A DNA stretch of 64,000 bases from an uncultured Pelagibacteraceae bacterium. Its GTDB lineage: Bacteria; Pseudomonadota; Alphaproteobacteria; Pelagibacterales; Pelagibacteraceae. Below, one piece after another: positions 16,626 through 26,144 of this stretch (position 1 is its first letter; each line of letters starts with the position of its first letter). The notes beneath the pieces are model-generated. The model was not told the origin of the DNA. It saw only the letters and a program-made list of their open reading frames with translations, and did not search any database. The position numbers and the translations under genes were made by a program. The stretch is taken from positions 36,591 through 100,590 of the forward strand of contig CABYCK010000002.1 in the NCBI GenBank assembly GCA_902517535.1, written 5' to 3'.

Positions 16626-17531
16626 ATGAAAATTTATAATAGTGTCAATTTAAATAAAAAACACTTAGACGGGGTTATAGCTATTGGAAATTTTGATGGA
16701 ATACATATAGGTCATCAAAAAGTAATTTCTCAAGCCAAAATAAAAGCAAAAAAAAATAGAATACCATTTGGTATAATGACATTTGAACCAGTCCCAGTTA
16801 TGTTTTTTAATTCAAAAATAAAAAATCACAGAATAAATTCGAATAAACAAAAAATAGATCAATTAAAAAAATTAGGCTTAGATTTTTTAATCATTGTTAA
16901 GTTTACTAAACAATTTTCATCACTATCTCCTCAACAATTTATCAAAAAAATTATTTATCAAAAAACAAGAAGTAAATTTTTATATGTCAGTAAAAATTTT
17001 AGATTTGGACACAATAGAGAGGGGAATATTCAAACATTAAAAAAATTCGAGAGTTTTTATAATTTTAAATGTATTGTAACAAAACCATTTAAAAAAAATA
17101 AAACCATTATATCTTCGACATTAATTAGAAAGAAGATTACTCAAGGTAAAATTGATGATGCTAACAAACTTTTAAAGAGAAAATGGGTTATCAAAGGAAA
17201 AGTAATAAAAGGTCAAAAGAGAGGAAGAAAAATTGGTTTTCCAACCTGTAACCTCAAATTAACTGATTATATTGTTCCTCGTCTTGGAGTTTATGCTGTT
17301 AATATAAAAGGTTTAAAATTTAACAAAAAAGGTATAGCCAATATAGGTTACAGGCCAACATTTAATGGACAAAATTTGTTGCTAGAAACAAATATATTTG
17401 GAATTAACAAAAATTTATATAATAAAGAGATTAGTATAAGTTTTAAAAGATTTATAAGACCAGAAAAGAAATTTAAAAATCTTGAACATTTAGAAAAACA
17501 AATAAAAATTGATATAATTCGAGCTAAATAA
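16626..17531 (+). CDS. ribF: Bifunctional riboflavin kinase / FMN adenylyltransferase
   Basis: Makes FMN and then FAD from riboflavin. The 301-residue protein has an N-terminal nucleotidyltransferase domain with GNFDGIHIGHQ (21-31) and the ISSTLIRKKI motif, and a C-terminal kinase barrel with GRKIGFPTCNL and the NIGYRPTF segment. Both activities therefore look intact. Neighbours are the HAD gene 1 base upstream and ileS 10 bases downstream; ribF-ileS-lspA is a widespread bacterial order. FAD made here serves several flavoproteins in the window (crtY, crtI, the monooxygenase). Confidence 0.95.
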   Translation: MKIYNSVNLNKKHLDGVIAIGNFDGIHIGHQKVISQAKIKAKKNRIPFGIMTFEPVPVMFFNSKIKNHRINSNKQKIDQLKKLGLDFLIIVKFTKQFSSLSPQQFIKKIIYQKTRSKFLYVSKNFRFGHNREGNIQTLKKFESFYNFKCIVTKPFKKNKTIISSTLIRKKITQGKIDDANKLLKRKWVIKGKVIKGQKRGRKIGFPTCNLKLTDYIVPRLGVYAVNIKGLKFNKKGIANIGYRPTFNGQNLLLETNIFGINKNLYNKEISISFKRFIRPEKKFKNLEHLEKQIKIDIIRAK

Positions 17532-17541
17532 AAAATTAAAA

Positions 17542-20283
17542 ATGTCTAAAGATACCTTACAACTTCCTAAAACTGCTTTTTCAATGAAAGCAAGTTTACC
17601 CTCTAAAGAACCTAAAATTTTAGAAAAATGGGAAAAAAATAGGATTTTTGAAAAACTTAGAAAAAAATCAAAAGGAAAAGAAAAATTTATTTTGCATGAC
17701 GGGCCTCCTTATGCAAATGGACACATTCATATGGGAACGGCATTAAATAAAATTCTAAAAGATATGATAACACGTTTCCATCAAATGAATGGAAAAGACT
17801 CAGTTTATGTTCCGGGATGGGATTGTCATGGGCTACCCATAGAATGGAAAATTGAAGAACAATATAAAAAAAAGAAGAAAAACAAAGATGATATACCAAT
17901 TAAAGACTTTAGACAGGAATGTAGAGAATTTGCAAAAGGCTGGATTCAAGTACATATAAAAGAATTTAAAAGATTGGGTGTTGTTGGAGATTTTGAAAAC
18001 TACTACTCTACCATGAGTTATGAAGCGGAAGCTCAAATAGTTAGAGAGTTAGGCAAGTTTCTTTTAGATGGAAGTCTATATCAAGGTTTTAAACCAGTAT
18101 TATGGTCTACAGTTGAAAAAACCGCTTTAGCAGATGCTGAAGTTGAATATTTAGATCACACTTCAAATACAATTTATGTTGCTTTTAAAATTAAAGATAC
18201 TAAACAAGAATTTTTAAAAGATGCAAGTATAGTCATTTGGACAACCACTCCTTGGACAATTCCGGCAAATAAAGCTTTGGCATTCAATAGCAATATTGAT
18301 TATTCAGTAATTGAAATTGACGATTTAAATCATTTTAAAGATAAAAAGATAGTCGTAGCAGAAAACTTGATCGAGTCGATAACTAAGGTTTGTGAAATAG
18401 AAAAATATAAAGTTCTAAAAACTTTCAAAGGATCAGATTTTCTAGGAACTGTTTGTTTCCACCCCTTTAATAAAATGAATTTTGATTATGACGTACCGAT
18501 GTTAGATGCTCATTTTGTAAATCTAGAACAAGGAACCGGCATTGTTCATTGTGCACCCAGCCATGGTCCAGATGATTACAACTTATGTTTAAAAAATAAT
18601 ATACCTTCCCTTTATACAGTTGATAACGCTGGATTATACACTAAAGAAATTCCGTATTTCACAAATACTCATATCTTTAAAGCAGATAGTATTGTTATAG
18701 AAAAATTAAAAGAACAAAATAAATTATTAAAAAATGATAAATTAAATCACAGTTACCCTCACTCTTGGAGATCAAAGGCTCCTTTAATTTATAGAGCCAC
18801 TCCTCAATGGTTTATTTCAATGCAAAAAAATGATCTAAGAAACAAAGCTATTCAAGCTATTAATGATACAAATTTTTACCCTGAAAAAGGAAAAGAACGA
18901 CTGTTATCTATGATTGAGGGAAGGCCAGACTGGTGTGTTTCAAGACAAAGGGTTTGGGGGGTGCCATTGCCAATTTTTGTTAACAAAAAAACAAAAGAAC
19001 CTTTAAGAGATCAAAAGGTAATTGATAGAATAGCCTCGATTTATGAGAAACAAGGGTCAGATTGTTGGTTCACAGACAGTCCTGAGGTTTTTTTAGGAAA
19101 TGATTACGATCCAAATGATTTTGAAAAATTAAATGACATTGTTGAGGTGTGGTTTGATAGTGGATCTACACATAGTTTTGTTTTAGAGAAAAGAAAAGAT
19201 TTAAAGTGGCCAGCTGACATGTATTTAGAAGGATCTGATCAACATAGAGGATGGTTTCATTCTTCCTTGTTGGAGGCTTGTGGTACTAGAGGTAGAGCTC
19301 CCTTTAATAGTATATTATCTCACGGATTCGTAGTCGATGGAAAAGGGTTAAAAATGTCAAAATCAACAGGCAACGTAATTTCACCTGAAGACATTTTAAA
19401 AAATTATGGTGCAGATATACTTAGAGTTTGGGTGGCTGCATCTGATTATGCTGAAGATCTTAGAATTGATAAAAGTATTTTAATACAACACGCAGAATCT
19501 TATAGAAAGATAAGGAATACGTTTAGATTTATTTTAGGCAATCTTAAAGATAGTTTTAAAGAACAAAATTTTGATAAATTAAATTTCAAGGAATTCGATG
19601 AATTGGAACAATATATTTTACATAAACTTTTTGTTATTGATAAATCGGTTAAAGACAGCTTAAAAAATTATAATTTTCACAAATTATATAAAGAGATTCT
19701 AAATTTTTGTACCCTCGATCTGTCTTCATTTTATTTTGATATTAGAAAAGATGTTTTGTATTGCGATAGTCTTGACTCCAAGAAAAGAAAAGACTGCATT
19801 GTTGTTTTGAACATAATTTTAGAATGCTTATTGAAATGGTTTGCACCAATTTTAGTTTTTACAACTGATGAGATATACAGTTTAATAAAAAATAATGAAG
19901 AAAGTATACATGAGCATTCATTTGTAGCCATTCCAAATGAATGGCAAAACGATATCCTTAATGAAAAATGGAATAGATTATTTAAAATCAGACAAGAAGC
20001 AAATATAGCTATAGAAGAAAAAAGATCTAAAAAGGAAATAGGGTCTAGTCTAGAAGCAGAAATAGAACTTATAGTAGATCAAAAAAATTTTAATTTACTG
20101 GAAAATATAGATCTTTCAGAATATTTTATAACGTCAAAAGCAACTAAAGCTAAAAGTGAGAATGGTGGTGAATTGAAAATTCGAGTAGCTAAAACTAAAG
20201 GAATAAAATGTCCAAGGTGTTGGAAAATTCTCGAAAGCGCATGTAAAAGATGTGAGGTTGTGTTGAAGGGTAAGCAAATATAA
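17542..20283 (+). CDS. ileS: Isoleucyl-tRNA synthetase
   Basis: Class I synthetase charging tRNA-Ile, with an editing domain for mischarged valine. The 913-residue protein has the HIGH-type motif in PPYANGHIHMG (about residue 56), an editing domain with TTPWTIPANKALAF, the KMSKSTGN motif (about residue 610), and a C-terminal zinc-finger with CPRCWKILESACKRCE. This is the eubacterial type targeted by pseudomonic acid. It is followed almost directly by lspA (5 bases to the ATG). Confidence 0.97.
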   Translation: MSKDTLQLPKTAFSMKASLPSKEPKILEKWEKNRIFEKLRKKSKGKEKFILHDGPPYANGHIHMGTALNKILKDMITRFHQMNGKDSVYVPGWDCHGLPIEWKIEEQYKKKKKNKDDIPIKDFRQECREFAKGWIQVHIKEFKRLGVVGDFENYYSTMSYEAEAQIVRELGKFLLDGSLYQGFKPVLWSTVEKTALADAEVEYLDHTSNTIYVAFKIKDTKQEFLKDASIVIWTTTPWTIPANKALAFNSNIDYSVIEIDDLNHFKDKKIVVAENLIESITKVCEIEKYKVLKTFKGSDFLGTVCFHPFNKMNFDYDVPMLDAHFVNLEQGTGIVHCAPSHGPDDYNLCLKNNIPSLYTVDNAGLYTKEIPYFTNTHIFKADSIVIEKLKEQNKLLKNDKLNHSYPHSWRSKAPLIYRATPQWFISMQKNDLRNKAIQAINDTNFYPEKGKERLLSMIEGRPDWCVSRQRVWGVPLPIFVNKKTKEPLRDQKVIDRIASIYEKQGSDCWFTDSPEVFLGNDYDPNDFEKLNDIVEVWFDSGSTHSFVLEKRKDLKWPADMYLEGSDQHRGWFHSSLLEACGTRGRAPFNSILSHGFVVDGKGLKMSKSTGNVISPEDILKNYGADILRVWVAASDYAEDLRIDKSILIQHAESYRKIRNTFRFILGNLKDSFKEQNFDKLNFKEFDELEQYILHKLFVIDKSVKDSLKNYNFHKLYKEILNFCTLDLSSFYFDIRKDVLYCDSLDSKKRKDCIVVLNIILECLLKWFAPILVFTTDEIYSLIKNNEESIHEHSFVAIPNEWQNDILNEKWNRLFKIRQEANIAIEEKRSKKEIGSSLEAEIELIVDQKNFNLLENIDLSEYFITSKATKAKSENGGELKIRVAKTKGIKCPRCWKILESACKRCEVVLKGKQI

Positions 20284-20288
20284 CTTTG

Positions 20289-20798
20289 ATGAAATTAATG
20301 GACCAAAAGAGATACTCAGCAGTTTTCCAAAAAAAAAATTTATTTATTTTTGCAATTATAGTTTTTACTTTCTTCTTAGATAGAGTTTCAAAAATAAAGA
20401 TTCTAAATCTACAGATTAATAATGAGACAATTTTTGTAAATGATTATTTAAATTTAAATTTAGTTTGGAATACTGGGATAGGTTTTGGTTTATTAAGCTC
20501 TGACTCTACAATATTTTATAACATAATAACTTTAATTATAGGTTTTGTTATATTTTTTCTAGCTATTTGGATAACAAAATCAAATACCACGGAAAAATTT
20601 TTTTTATCACTTATTCTTGGTGGAGCGCTCGGAAATATATATGATAGGATAATTTACTTTGCAGTTCCAGATTTCATAGACTTTCACTACAAAACTTTTC
20701 ACTGGTTTACATTTAATATCGCGGATATATTTATTACTATTGGAATATTATTAATAATTATTAAAGATTTATTTTTAAAAAATGTCAAAAATTTGTAA
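20289..20798 (+). CDS. lspA: Lipoprotein signal peptidase (signal peptidase II)
   Basis: Inner-membrane aspartyl protease that removes signal peptides from prolipoproteins. The protein is about 169 residues with four predicted membrane segments. Conserved regions include FFLDRVSKI, NTGIGFGLL, and the two catalytic aspartates in GNIYDRI...PDFIDF and FNIADIFI. Start: ATG 20289, with TTG 20286 and ATG 20298 as alternatives; the N-terminus is slightly long, so 20298 is possible. The gene overlaps a small lipoprotein gene by 17 bases, a likely substrate of the enzyme. Confidence 0.95.
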   Translation: MKLMDQKRYSAVFQKKNLFIFAIIVFTFFLDRVSKIKILNLQINNETIFVNDYLNLNLVWNTGIGFGLLSSDSTIFYNIITLIIGFVIFFLAIWITKSNTTEKFFLSLILGGALGNIYDRIIYFAVPDFIDFHYKTFHWFTFNIADIFITIGILLIIIKDLFLKNVKNL

Positions 20799-21093
20799 AA
20801 TTATTTCATTGTTTATGATTGCTATGTTCTTGCATTCGTGTGGAGGATCAGATGTTAGAAAAGTTTTAACCAATGAAAAAACAAGAACAACTGATGAATT
20901 TTTAGTAAAAAAAAGACAACCTCTTTCTTTACCTCCTAACTTCGACAAAATTCCTAAACCAGGTTCAAACAATGAAAAAAAGGGGAGTCAAGAAAATGAA
21001 ATTGATAAAATTTTAAAAATAGCAGAGGAAAATGAAGTTAAAAAAAAATCTTCAACAGTAGAGCAATCAATTTTAAATAAAATTAATAAGTGA
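20782..21093 (+). CDS. Small lipoprotein, DUF3035-like
   Basis: A 103-residue predicted lipoprotein. It has a signal peptide with a hydrophobic core (about 7-17), a lipobox-like LHSC with Cys at residue 20, then a charged periplasmic tail. The segment DEFLVKKRQPLSLPPNF matches the pattern of the alphaproteobacterial DUF3035 family (often next to lspA), whose function is not established; some members have been linked to outer-membrane assembly. It overlaps the 3' end of lspA by 17 bases and pgi by 4 bases, so it is likely cotranscribed with its own processing peptidase. Confidence 0.8.
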   Translation: MSKICKIISLFMIAMFLHSCGGSDVRKVLTNEKTRTTDEFLVKKRQPLSLPPNFDKIPKPGSNNEKKGSQENEIDKILKIAEENEVKKKSSTVEQSILNKINK

Positions 21094-22304
21094 AAAATAA
21101 AATAATCTATAAAAATTTTATTCCAAAAAAATATTTAAATAAAAAATATTCTAAACAAATTGATAAAAAATACAAAAAAGTTATAGCAAATTTAATACAA
21201 AACTTTAAATACGAAAAAGATGCAACTCATTCATTGAGCAAAGATTTTAAATTTAGTTTTAACGAAAATCATTTAAGAAAATTTAAAAAATTTAAAATAG
21301 TCGTGGTCGTTGGCATGGGCGGGTCAACATTGGGCTCACAAGCAATATATTATTCCTTAAAAGATAAAATAAATAAAAAATTTATATTTTTCGACAATTT
21401 AGATGAAAATAAAATTAAAAGTTTTAAAAAAGATTACGCTCTTGATAAAATTCTTTTTTTAATAATTTCTAAATCAGGTAACACGATTGAAACTATTTCA
21501 AATTTAGTGACTTTAAAAATATTAAAAAAAAATAAAAAGAATATAATAATAATTTCAGAAAAAAAGAACAATGGATTATATTTAATTTCAAAAAAAATGA
21601 ATCTATTTCACATAGAACACAAAGATTATATAAGTGGAAGATTCTCTGTTTTTTCTGAGGTCGGTATGATCCCAGCGTATTTAATGGGTATTAATTTGAA
21701 ATCTTTTAAAAAAAATTTATTAAATAATTTAAAAATTCAAAATAATAAATTTTTAAAAGAAAGCTCAAAAAAAATGGCTAATATCATTAAAGGAAAAAAA
21801 TTTAAGAATATAATTTTTTTAAATTACATACCCTCATTAGATAAATTTTTATATTGGAATCAGCAATTGCTCGCAGAAAGTTTAGGAAAAAACCGTATGG
21901 GGTTTTTACCTGTTGTTTCCACTGCTCCTAGAGATCACCATAGTTTGCTTCAACTTTTTTTAGATGGACCTCAAGATAAATTATTTTATATTTTTAGTAT
22001 TAATTTTAAAAAAAAAACAAAATTAAATACCACAGTATTTGGTAAGTTTTTTAAATTTTTAAATAATAAGAGTTTAGGTAAAATTAAAGATAGTCAAAAA
22101 AATGCGCTTTTAATCAAATTAAAAAAAAAAAATATACCTTATCGTGAGTTTAAGATTAATAATTCCAATTATCAAATAATTGGCCAGCTATTCTCATATT
22201 TTATGTTGGAAACAATCTTAATAGCAAAGTTAATTAATCTAGATCCTTTTGATCAGCCAGCAATTGAGCAAGTAAAAATCAATACTAAAAAATTATTGTC
22301 TTAA
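21090..22304 (+). CDS. pgi: Glucose-6-phosphate isomerase (short form)
   Basis: Interconverts glucose-6-phosphate and fructose-6-phosphate. At 404 residues it is much shorter than the about 550-residue enteric enzyme, resembling compact bacterial forms. Catalytic landmarks are kept: GMGGSTLGSQAI (sugar-phosphate binding), SKSGNTIETISN, AESLGKNRMGF, and STAPRDHHSLLQLFLDGP with the ring-opening histidine. The start is GTG at 21090, inside an overlap with the lipoprotein gene. It is very AT-rich with many Lys/Asn codons. Its TAA stop is in the TTAA that also holds the stop of convergent rsmD. Phosphomannose isomerase activity cannot be excluded. Confidence 0.88.
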   Translation: MKNKIIYKNFIPKKYLNKKYSKQIDKKYKKVIANLIQNFKYEKDATHSLSKDFKFSFNENHLRKFKKFKIVVVVGMGGSTLGSQAIYYSLKDKINKKFIFFDNLDENKIKSFKKDYALDKILFLIISKSGNTIETISNLVTLKILKKNKKNIIIISEKKNNGLYLISKKMNLFHIEHKDYISGRFSVFSEVGMIPAYLMGINLKSFKKNLLNNLKIQNNKFLKESSKKMANIIKGKKFKNIIFLNYIPSLDKFLYWNQQLLAESLGKNRMGFLPVVSTAPRDHHSLLQLFLDGPQDKLFYIFSINFKKKTKLNTTVFGKFFKFLNNKSLGKIKDSQKNALLIKLKKKNIPYREFKINNSNYQIIGQLFSYFMLETILIAKLINLDPFDQPAIEQVKINTKKLLS

Positions 22305-22858
22305 AATTTTCCAAAGATTAATTTTGAACGGCCATATTTTCTTACTAATAATAAATCTAAAATTTTACTTAGATGTTCGTCAGATTTATTTTCTCTATGA
22401 ATTATTATTAAATGGTTTTTCTTAAATATTTTCTTTTCTTTAATTATTTTTAAGTCTTTTATAAATGTATTATGGGCAAATGGTGGGTCTAGAAAAATTA
22501 TATCAAATTTTTCACTTTTAGTTTTGTTCAAGAAACTATTTATCTCACTAAATAACACTAAGGATTTTTCATTTACTGATAGATTAAGTAGATTTTTTTC
22601 AAGAACTCTGATTGCATTTCGATCCTTATCTACAAATGTTACATTTTTTGCTTCACGAGATAAACATTCTAAGCCAAAAGACCCAATCCCAGAATATAAA
22701 TCAAGTATATTTGAATTTTTTATTTTTGTATTAAATAAATTGGAATGATTAATGATATTAAAGATATTTTCTTTAACAAAATCTTTAAGAGGTCTAATTA
22801 TCGATGATTTAAGAAATAAAATATTTTTTCCTTTTAATTTTCCACTAATTATTCTCAT
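22301..22858 (-). CDS. rsmD: 16S rRNA (guanine966-N2)-methyltransferase
   Basis: Methylates G966 of 16S rRNA using S-adenosylmethionine. The 185-residue protein has the N-terminal RIISGKLKGK segment, the SAM-binding LDLYSGIGSFGLECLSR, and the catalytic DPPF tetrapeptide in IIFLDPPFA typical of exocyclic amino methyltransferases. Length is normal. It overlaps purD upstream by 4 bases (ATGA) and shares its stop tetranucleotide with pgi. Assigned to RsmD by the RIISG start and the position of DPPF. Confidence 0.92.
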   Translation of the reverse strand: MRIISGKLKGKNILFLKSSIIRPLKDFVKENIFNIINHSNLFNTKIKNSNILDLYSGIGSFGLECLSREAKNVTFVDKDRNAIRVLEKNLLNLSVNEKSLVLFSEINSFLNKTKSEKFDIIFLDPPFAHNTFIKDLKIIKEKKIFKKNHLIIIHRENKSDEHLSKILDLLLVRKYGRSKLIFGKF

Positions 22859-24123
22859 GAATTATTAATTACTCTCCAGCCAATATCCCTTCTATAAAAT
22901 CCTTTTTTCCAGTTTATCATCTTGAAAACCTTAATAATATATCTCCTAATTTCAGCAAGATCTTTTCCTAAGGAAGTGATATTCAACACTCTTCCTCCAT
23001 TAGAGACTAAATCATCTTTTATTAATTTAGTTCCAGCATGAAAAATATATGTGTCTTTTTTAAGTTTTAAATTCGTAATATTTTTAATTTTTAGATTCTT
23101 TTCATAACTACCAGGGTAGCCCTTGGAACATAAAACGATAGTCATACATTTTTCTTTTTTCCATTTAATATTGATATTCTTAATTCTATTATTTATCACA
23201 GCATTAAAAATTTTTAAGATGTCTGTTTTTAATCTTGGTAATATAACTTGGCACTCTGGGTCTCCCATTCTAACATTATATTCTATGAGATACGGTTCAT
23301 CTTTAATGATCATTAATCCTACATACAAAAAACCTGTGTAAGGGTTTTTCTTTTTTTTTAATGCATATAAAGTAGGTTTAATAATTTTTGAAATAATTTT
23401 CTTTTCGACTTTGCTATTAATGATGATTGCTGGAGAATACGCTCCCATACCACCTGTGTTTGGCCCTCTTTCTTTTTCACCTACACGTTTATGGTCTTGA
23501 GCTGTTCCAAAAAATTTAAAATTATTTTTATCTACAATCAAAAAATAACTTGCTTCTTCTCCTTTAAGAAACTCCTCGAGAATCACAGTTTTGGAACTTT
23601 TAAATTTTCCTTGAAATATTCTATTAGAAAAATTGATTACTTCTTTTTTTGTTTTGCAAATAGCCACTCCTTTTCCAGCAGCTAATCCATCTGCCTTAAC
23701 AACCACTGGTAAATTACAAGACTTTAAAAATATATCAACGTCTTTAATTTTATTGCATATTTTAAATTGGGCTGTTGGTATTTTATATTTTTTACAAATT
23801 AATTTCATAAATGCTTTTGATCCTTCTAATTGTGATGCAAATTTGTTAGGACCGAAAACTTTTATTTTATTTTTTTTAAGAAAATTAACTATTCCTTTCA
23901 CCAAAGGCTCTTCAGGACCAACTACAACTAAGTTTATTTTATGTAATTTTAGCACTTTAAGTAATTCTTTGAAATTTAAGAAATCTATTTCTATATTTTT
24001 GGCTATTTTAGAGGTGCCTGCATTTCCTGGAATACAAATTATATTATTGACTAATTTAGACTCACGTATTTTTTCACATAAAACGTGTTCTCTGCCGCCA
24101 CTCCCTATTAAAGCAATATTCAT
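22855..24123 (-). CDS. purD: Phosphoribosylamine-glycine ligase (GARS)
   Basis: ATP-grasp ligase that joins phosphoribosylamine with glycine in the second step of purine synthesis. The 422-residue protein starts IALIGSGGREHVL, and has the ATP-grasp segment VVKADGLAAGKGVAI, the GPNTGGMGAYSPA motif, and NVRMGDPECQVILPR, which binds metal and ATP. Glycine is its substrate, which is of interest because SAR11 relies on external glycine/serine. It overlaps rsmD by 4 bases. It diverges from the DUF2093 gene with 30 bases between starts. Confidence 0.96.
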   Translation of the reverse strand: MNIALIGSGGREHVLCEKIRESKLVNNIICIPGNAGTSKIAKNIEIDFLNFKELLKVLKLHKINLVVVGPEEPLVKGIVNFLKKNKIKVFGPNKFASQLEGSKAFMKLICKKYKIPTAQFKICNKIKDVDIFLKSCNLPVVVKADGLAAGKGVAICKTKKEVINFSNRIFQGKFKSSKTVILEEFLKGEEASYFLIVDKNNFKFFGTAQDHKRVGEKERGPNTGGMGAYSPAIIINSKVEKKIISKIIKPTLYALKKKKNPYTGFLYVGLMIIKDEPYLIEYNVRMGDPECQVILPRLKTDILKIFNAVINNRIKNINIKWKKEKCMTIVLCSKGYPGSYEKNLKIKNITNLKLKKDTYIFHAGTKLIKDDLVSNGGRVLNITSLGKDLAEIRRYIIKVFKMINWKKGFYRRDIGWRVINNS

Positions 24124-24153
24124 ACAAAAAGATATATTATATATATTTTATAG

Positions 24154-24351
24154 ATGAATAAAAAAAAAGCTAAACTAAAATATAGAGAAAATTCTTTCGA
24201 TATAATTGAAGAAGGTAATTATGTTATTTGTGCTATTTCAGGTAGAGAAATTTTGTTAGAGAATTTAACTTATTGGAACGTTGAGTTACAAGAGGCTTAC
24301 TTTTCTCCAATTGAGGCTAATAACAGGTATAAAGAAATAAAACCAAAATAG
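24154..24351 (+). CDS. DUF2093 family small protein
   Basis: A 65-residue protein of the DUF2093 type: a basic N-terminus, AKLKYRENSFDIIEEGNYVICAISG, then ILLENLTYWNVELQEAYFSPIEA. This conserved pattern is found in Alphaproteobacteria; no function is known. No signal peptide or membrane segment. It is alone on its strand, 30 bases from the divergent purD and 9 bases from the convergent lpxL-like gene. Real coding is supported by family-level similarity and by its snug fit in the gap. Confidence 0.8.
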   Translation: MNKKKAKLKYRENSFDIIEEGNYVICAISGREILLENLTYWNVELQEAYFSPIEANNRYKEIKPK

Positions 24352-24360
24352 ATTTTTTTT

Positions 24361-25218
24361 CTATTTCCATCTGTTATGTGTCCAAATCCATTGATTAGGA
24401 TTTTTAATGATCATGTTTTCCAATACTTTATTAAGTTTTTCTGCAACTTCGATTTTATTTTTTAAAGTCGAAGGTTTAATTGGCTCATATACCTTCATTG
24501 TAAAAGAACTCTTATTTTTTCTCTCAATAAAAATTGGCACAATATCTAAATTAAATTTTAGAGCTAACTGACCTGGCAATGTTGTTGTAAGAGCCTTTTT
24601 ATTAAAAAAATTAATTCTTTCACCTTCGCTTACTCTTTGATCTACCATAAGAGCAATACTATGTTTATTATTAATATATTGAATAGCTTCTTTAACACCT
24701 GTTCGGCCTTTCTTAATTTGATTTCTGCATACAGATTTTTTTCTCAAAAATTCCATAAATGGATTTAGAAAAAAGTTGTTAAGAGGTCTATATATAGTTG
24801 CTAGATTTATTTTTTTTTTTGTAATTTCCATTGACATAAGTTCGAAATTTGCAAAATGCCCAGAAATAAAAATTACTGGCCTATTATCATCCCGTATTTT
24901 ATCGAGAATTTGGTCTCCCTCAATTTTAATATGAAAATTGTTTTTTCTAAATCTCTCTAAAAAAATATATTCGATGAAAGTCATTCCATAGTTTGACCAC
25001 ATATTAAATTTTATCTCATCTTTTTTTGACTCAGAAATAGAACTTGAAAAATAAAATAAATTTTTGTTTAGAATTTTATCGGATCTTATCATTGGACCGA
25101 TTTTTTTAAAAATAAACGAAAAAAGAGATCTACTATATGAAAGTCCAATTATTTTACCAATTATAAAAAATAGATAGATAAAAAAAGCTTCAAAAAAATA
25201 TTTTATTAATTTTATCAT
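24361..25218 (-). CDS. lpxL: Lipid A acyltransferase (LpxL/HtrB family)
   Basis: Adds a secondary acyl chain to Kdo2-lipid A at the inner membrane. The 285-residue protein has an N-terminal membrane segment (about 10-30) and the catalytic H-x4-E motif in GHFANFE (about 120-126), followed by the NLATIYRPLNN and SIALMVDQRVSEGERINFF segments and, at the C-terminus, NPNQWIWTHNRWK, a family hallmark. It is last of the ubiA-msbA-waaA-lpxK-lpxL run, overlapping lpxK by 4 bases. Late acyltransferases LpxL and LpxM cannot be told apart here. Confidence 0.9.
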   Translation of the reverse strand: MIKLIKYFFEAFFIYLFFIIGKIIGLSYSRSLFSFIFKKIGPMIRSDKILNKNLFYFSSSISESKKDEIKFNMWSNYGMTFIEYIFLERFRKNNFHIKIEGDQILDKIRDDNRPVIFISGHFANFELMSMEITKKKINLATIYRPLNNFFLNPFMEFLRKKSVCRNQIKKGRTGVKEAIQYINNKHSIALMVDQRVSEGERINFFNKKALTTTLPGQLALKFNLDIVPIFIERKNKSSFTMKVYEPIKPSTLKNKIEVAEKLNKVLENMIIKNPNQWIWTHNRWK

Positions 25219-26144
25219 AAGGACTTTAAAATGAATTTTATAAAATTTTCTTCATCTATAATTTCAAGTTTTACCTTAATACATTTTACCTCTTTAAAAC
25301 CAAATTTACTTATTCTTAAGAAATCTTTTTCAGTTGTTACAAGCTCAAGATTATTCTTTAAAGAATCATCAATTAGATTTTGAATTTCTTTTTTTTGGAA
25401 TTCATAGTGATCAGGAAAAATGAATTTTTTTTTTACTTTAAAATTATTTTTTTTCAATGTCTCAAAGAAATTTTCTGGATTTCCAATTCCTGCAAATGCA
25501 AAAACATTTTTATTTTCAAAGTTATCTTTATCCAATAACAAATATTTTGAATAAAAAATTTTAATACTACTGGAAATGTTAAAAATTTTTTTTTCAAAAT
25601 CTTTATTTTTTTCTCCATTAATTAAAACTATTTGACTTTTTTTAATAGTGTTTATGTTTTCCCTCAAAGGTCCAGCAGGGAGCGTAAATCCATTTCCGAT
25701 CAATTGATTACTGTTGAAACAAATTATATTTATATCCTTTTTAACTGAATGATCTTGAAAGCCATCATCTAGTATTGCAACATCGTGATTTTTTTCTTCA
25801 GCTTTTTTAATGGCTTGATGTCTCAAACGATTTGTAAAAAGACAGTCTAAATTTTTATTAATTAACTCATGTTCATCAAAGTGATCAGAATAAAATTTTT
25901 TAATAATAGCTGGATTTTTATTATATTTGAGTAATTTTTTTGCAATGTAAATGACCAAAGGTGTTTTGCCTGTACCTCCAAGATAGATATTGCCAACACA
26001 AATTATTGGTATTTTAAAAGAACGTTGATAAACAAATTTATTTCTTATCTTAATAATTAATTGTAAAAAAAGAGAAGCTGGTAACAAGACAAAAGAAATA
26101 AGATTATATTTTTTCTCCCAGAATTTAGGTTTATTTATTTTCAT
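25215..26144 (-). CDS. lpxK: Tetraacyldisaccharide 4'-kinase
   Basis: Phosphorylates the 4' position of the lipid A disaccharide at the inner membrane. The 309-residue protein has an N-terminal membrane-associated helix, the Walker A motif in NIYLGGTGKTPL (about 52-63), and the LDDGFQDHSV segment with the catalytic Asp/His and metal site. C-terminal FAGIGNPENFFETL and TTEKDFLRI are also typical. It has a one-base overlap with waaA upstream and a 4-base overlap with lpxL, indicating tight translational coupling. Confidence 0.93.
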   Translation of the reverse strand: MKINKPKFWEKKYNLISFVLLPASLFLQLIIKIRNKFVYQRSFKIPIICVGNIYLGGTGKTPLVIYIAKKLLKYNKNPAIIKKFYSDHFDEHELINKNLDCLFTNRLRHQAIKKAEEKNHDVAILDDGFQDHSVKKDINIICFNSNQLIGNGFTLPAGPLRENINTIKKSQIVLINGEKNKDFEKKIFNISSSIKIFYSKYLLLDKDNFENKNVFAFAGIGNPENFFETLKKNNFKVKKKFIFPDHYEFQKKEIQNLIDDSLKNNLELVTTEKDFLRISKFGFKEVKCIKVKLEIIDEENFIKFILKSL

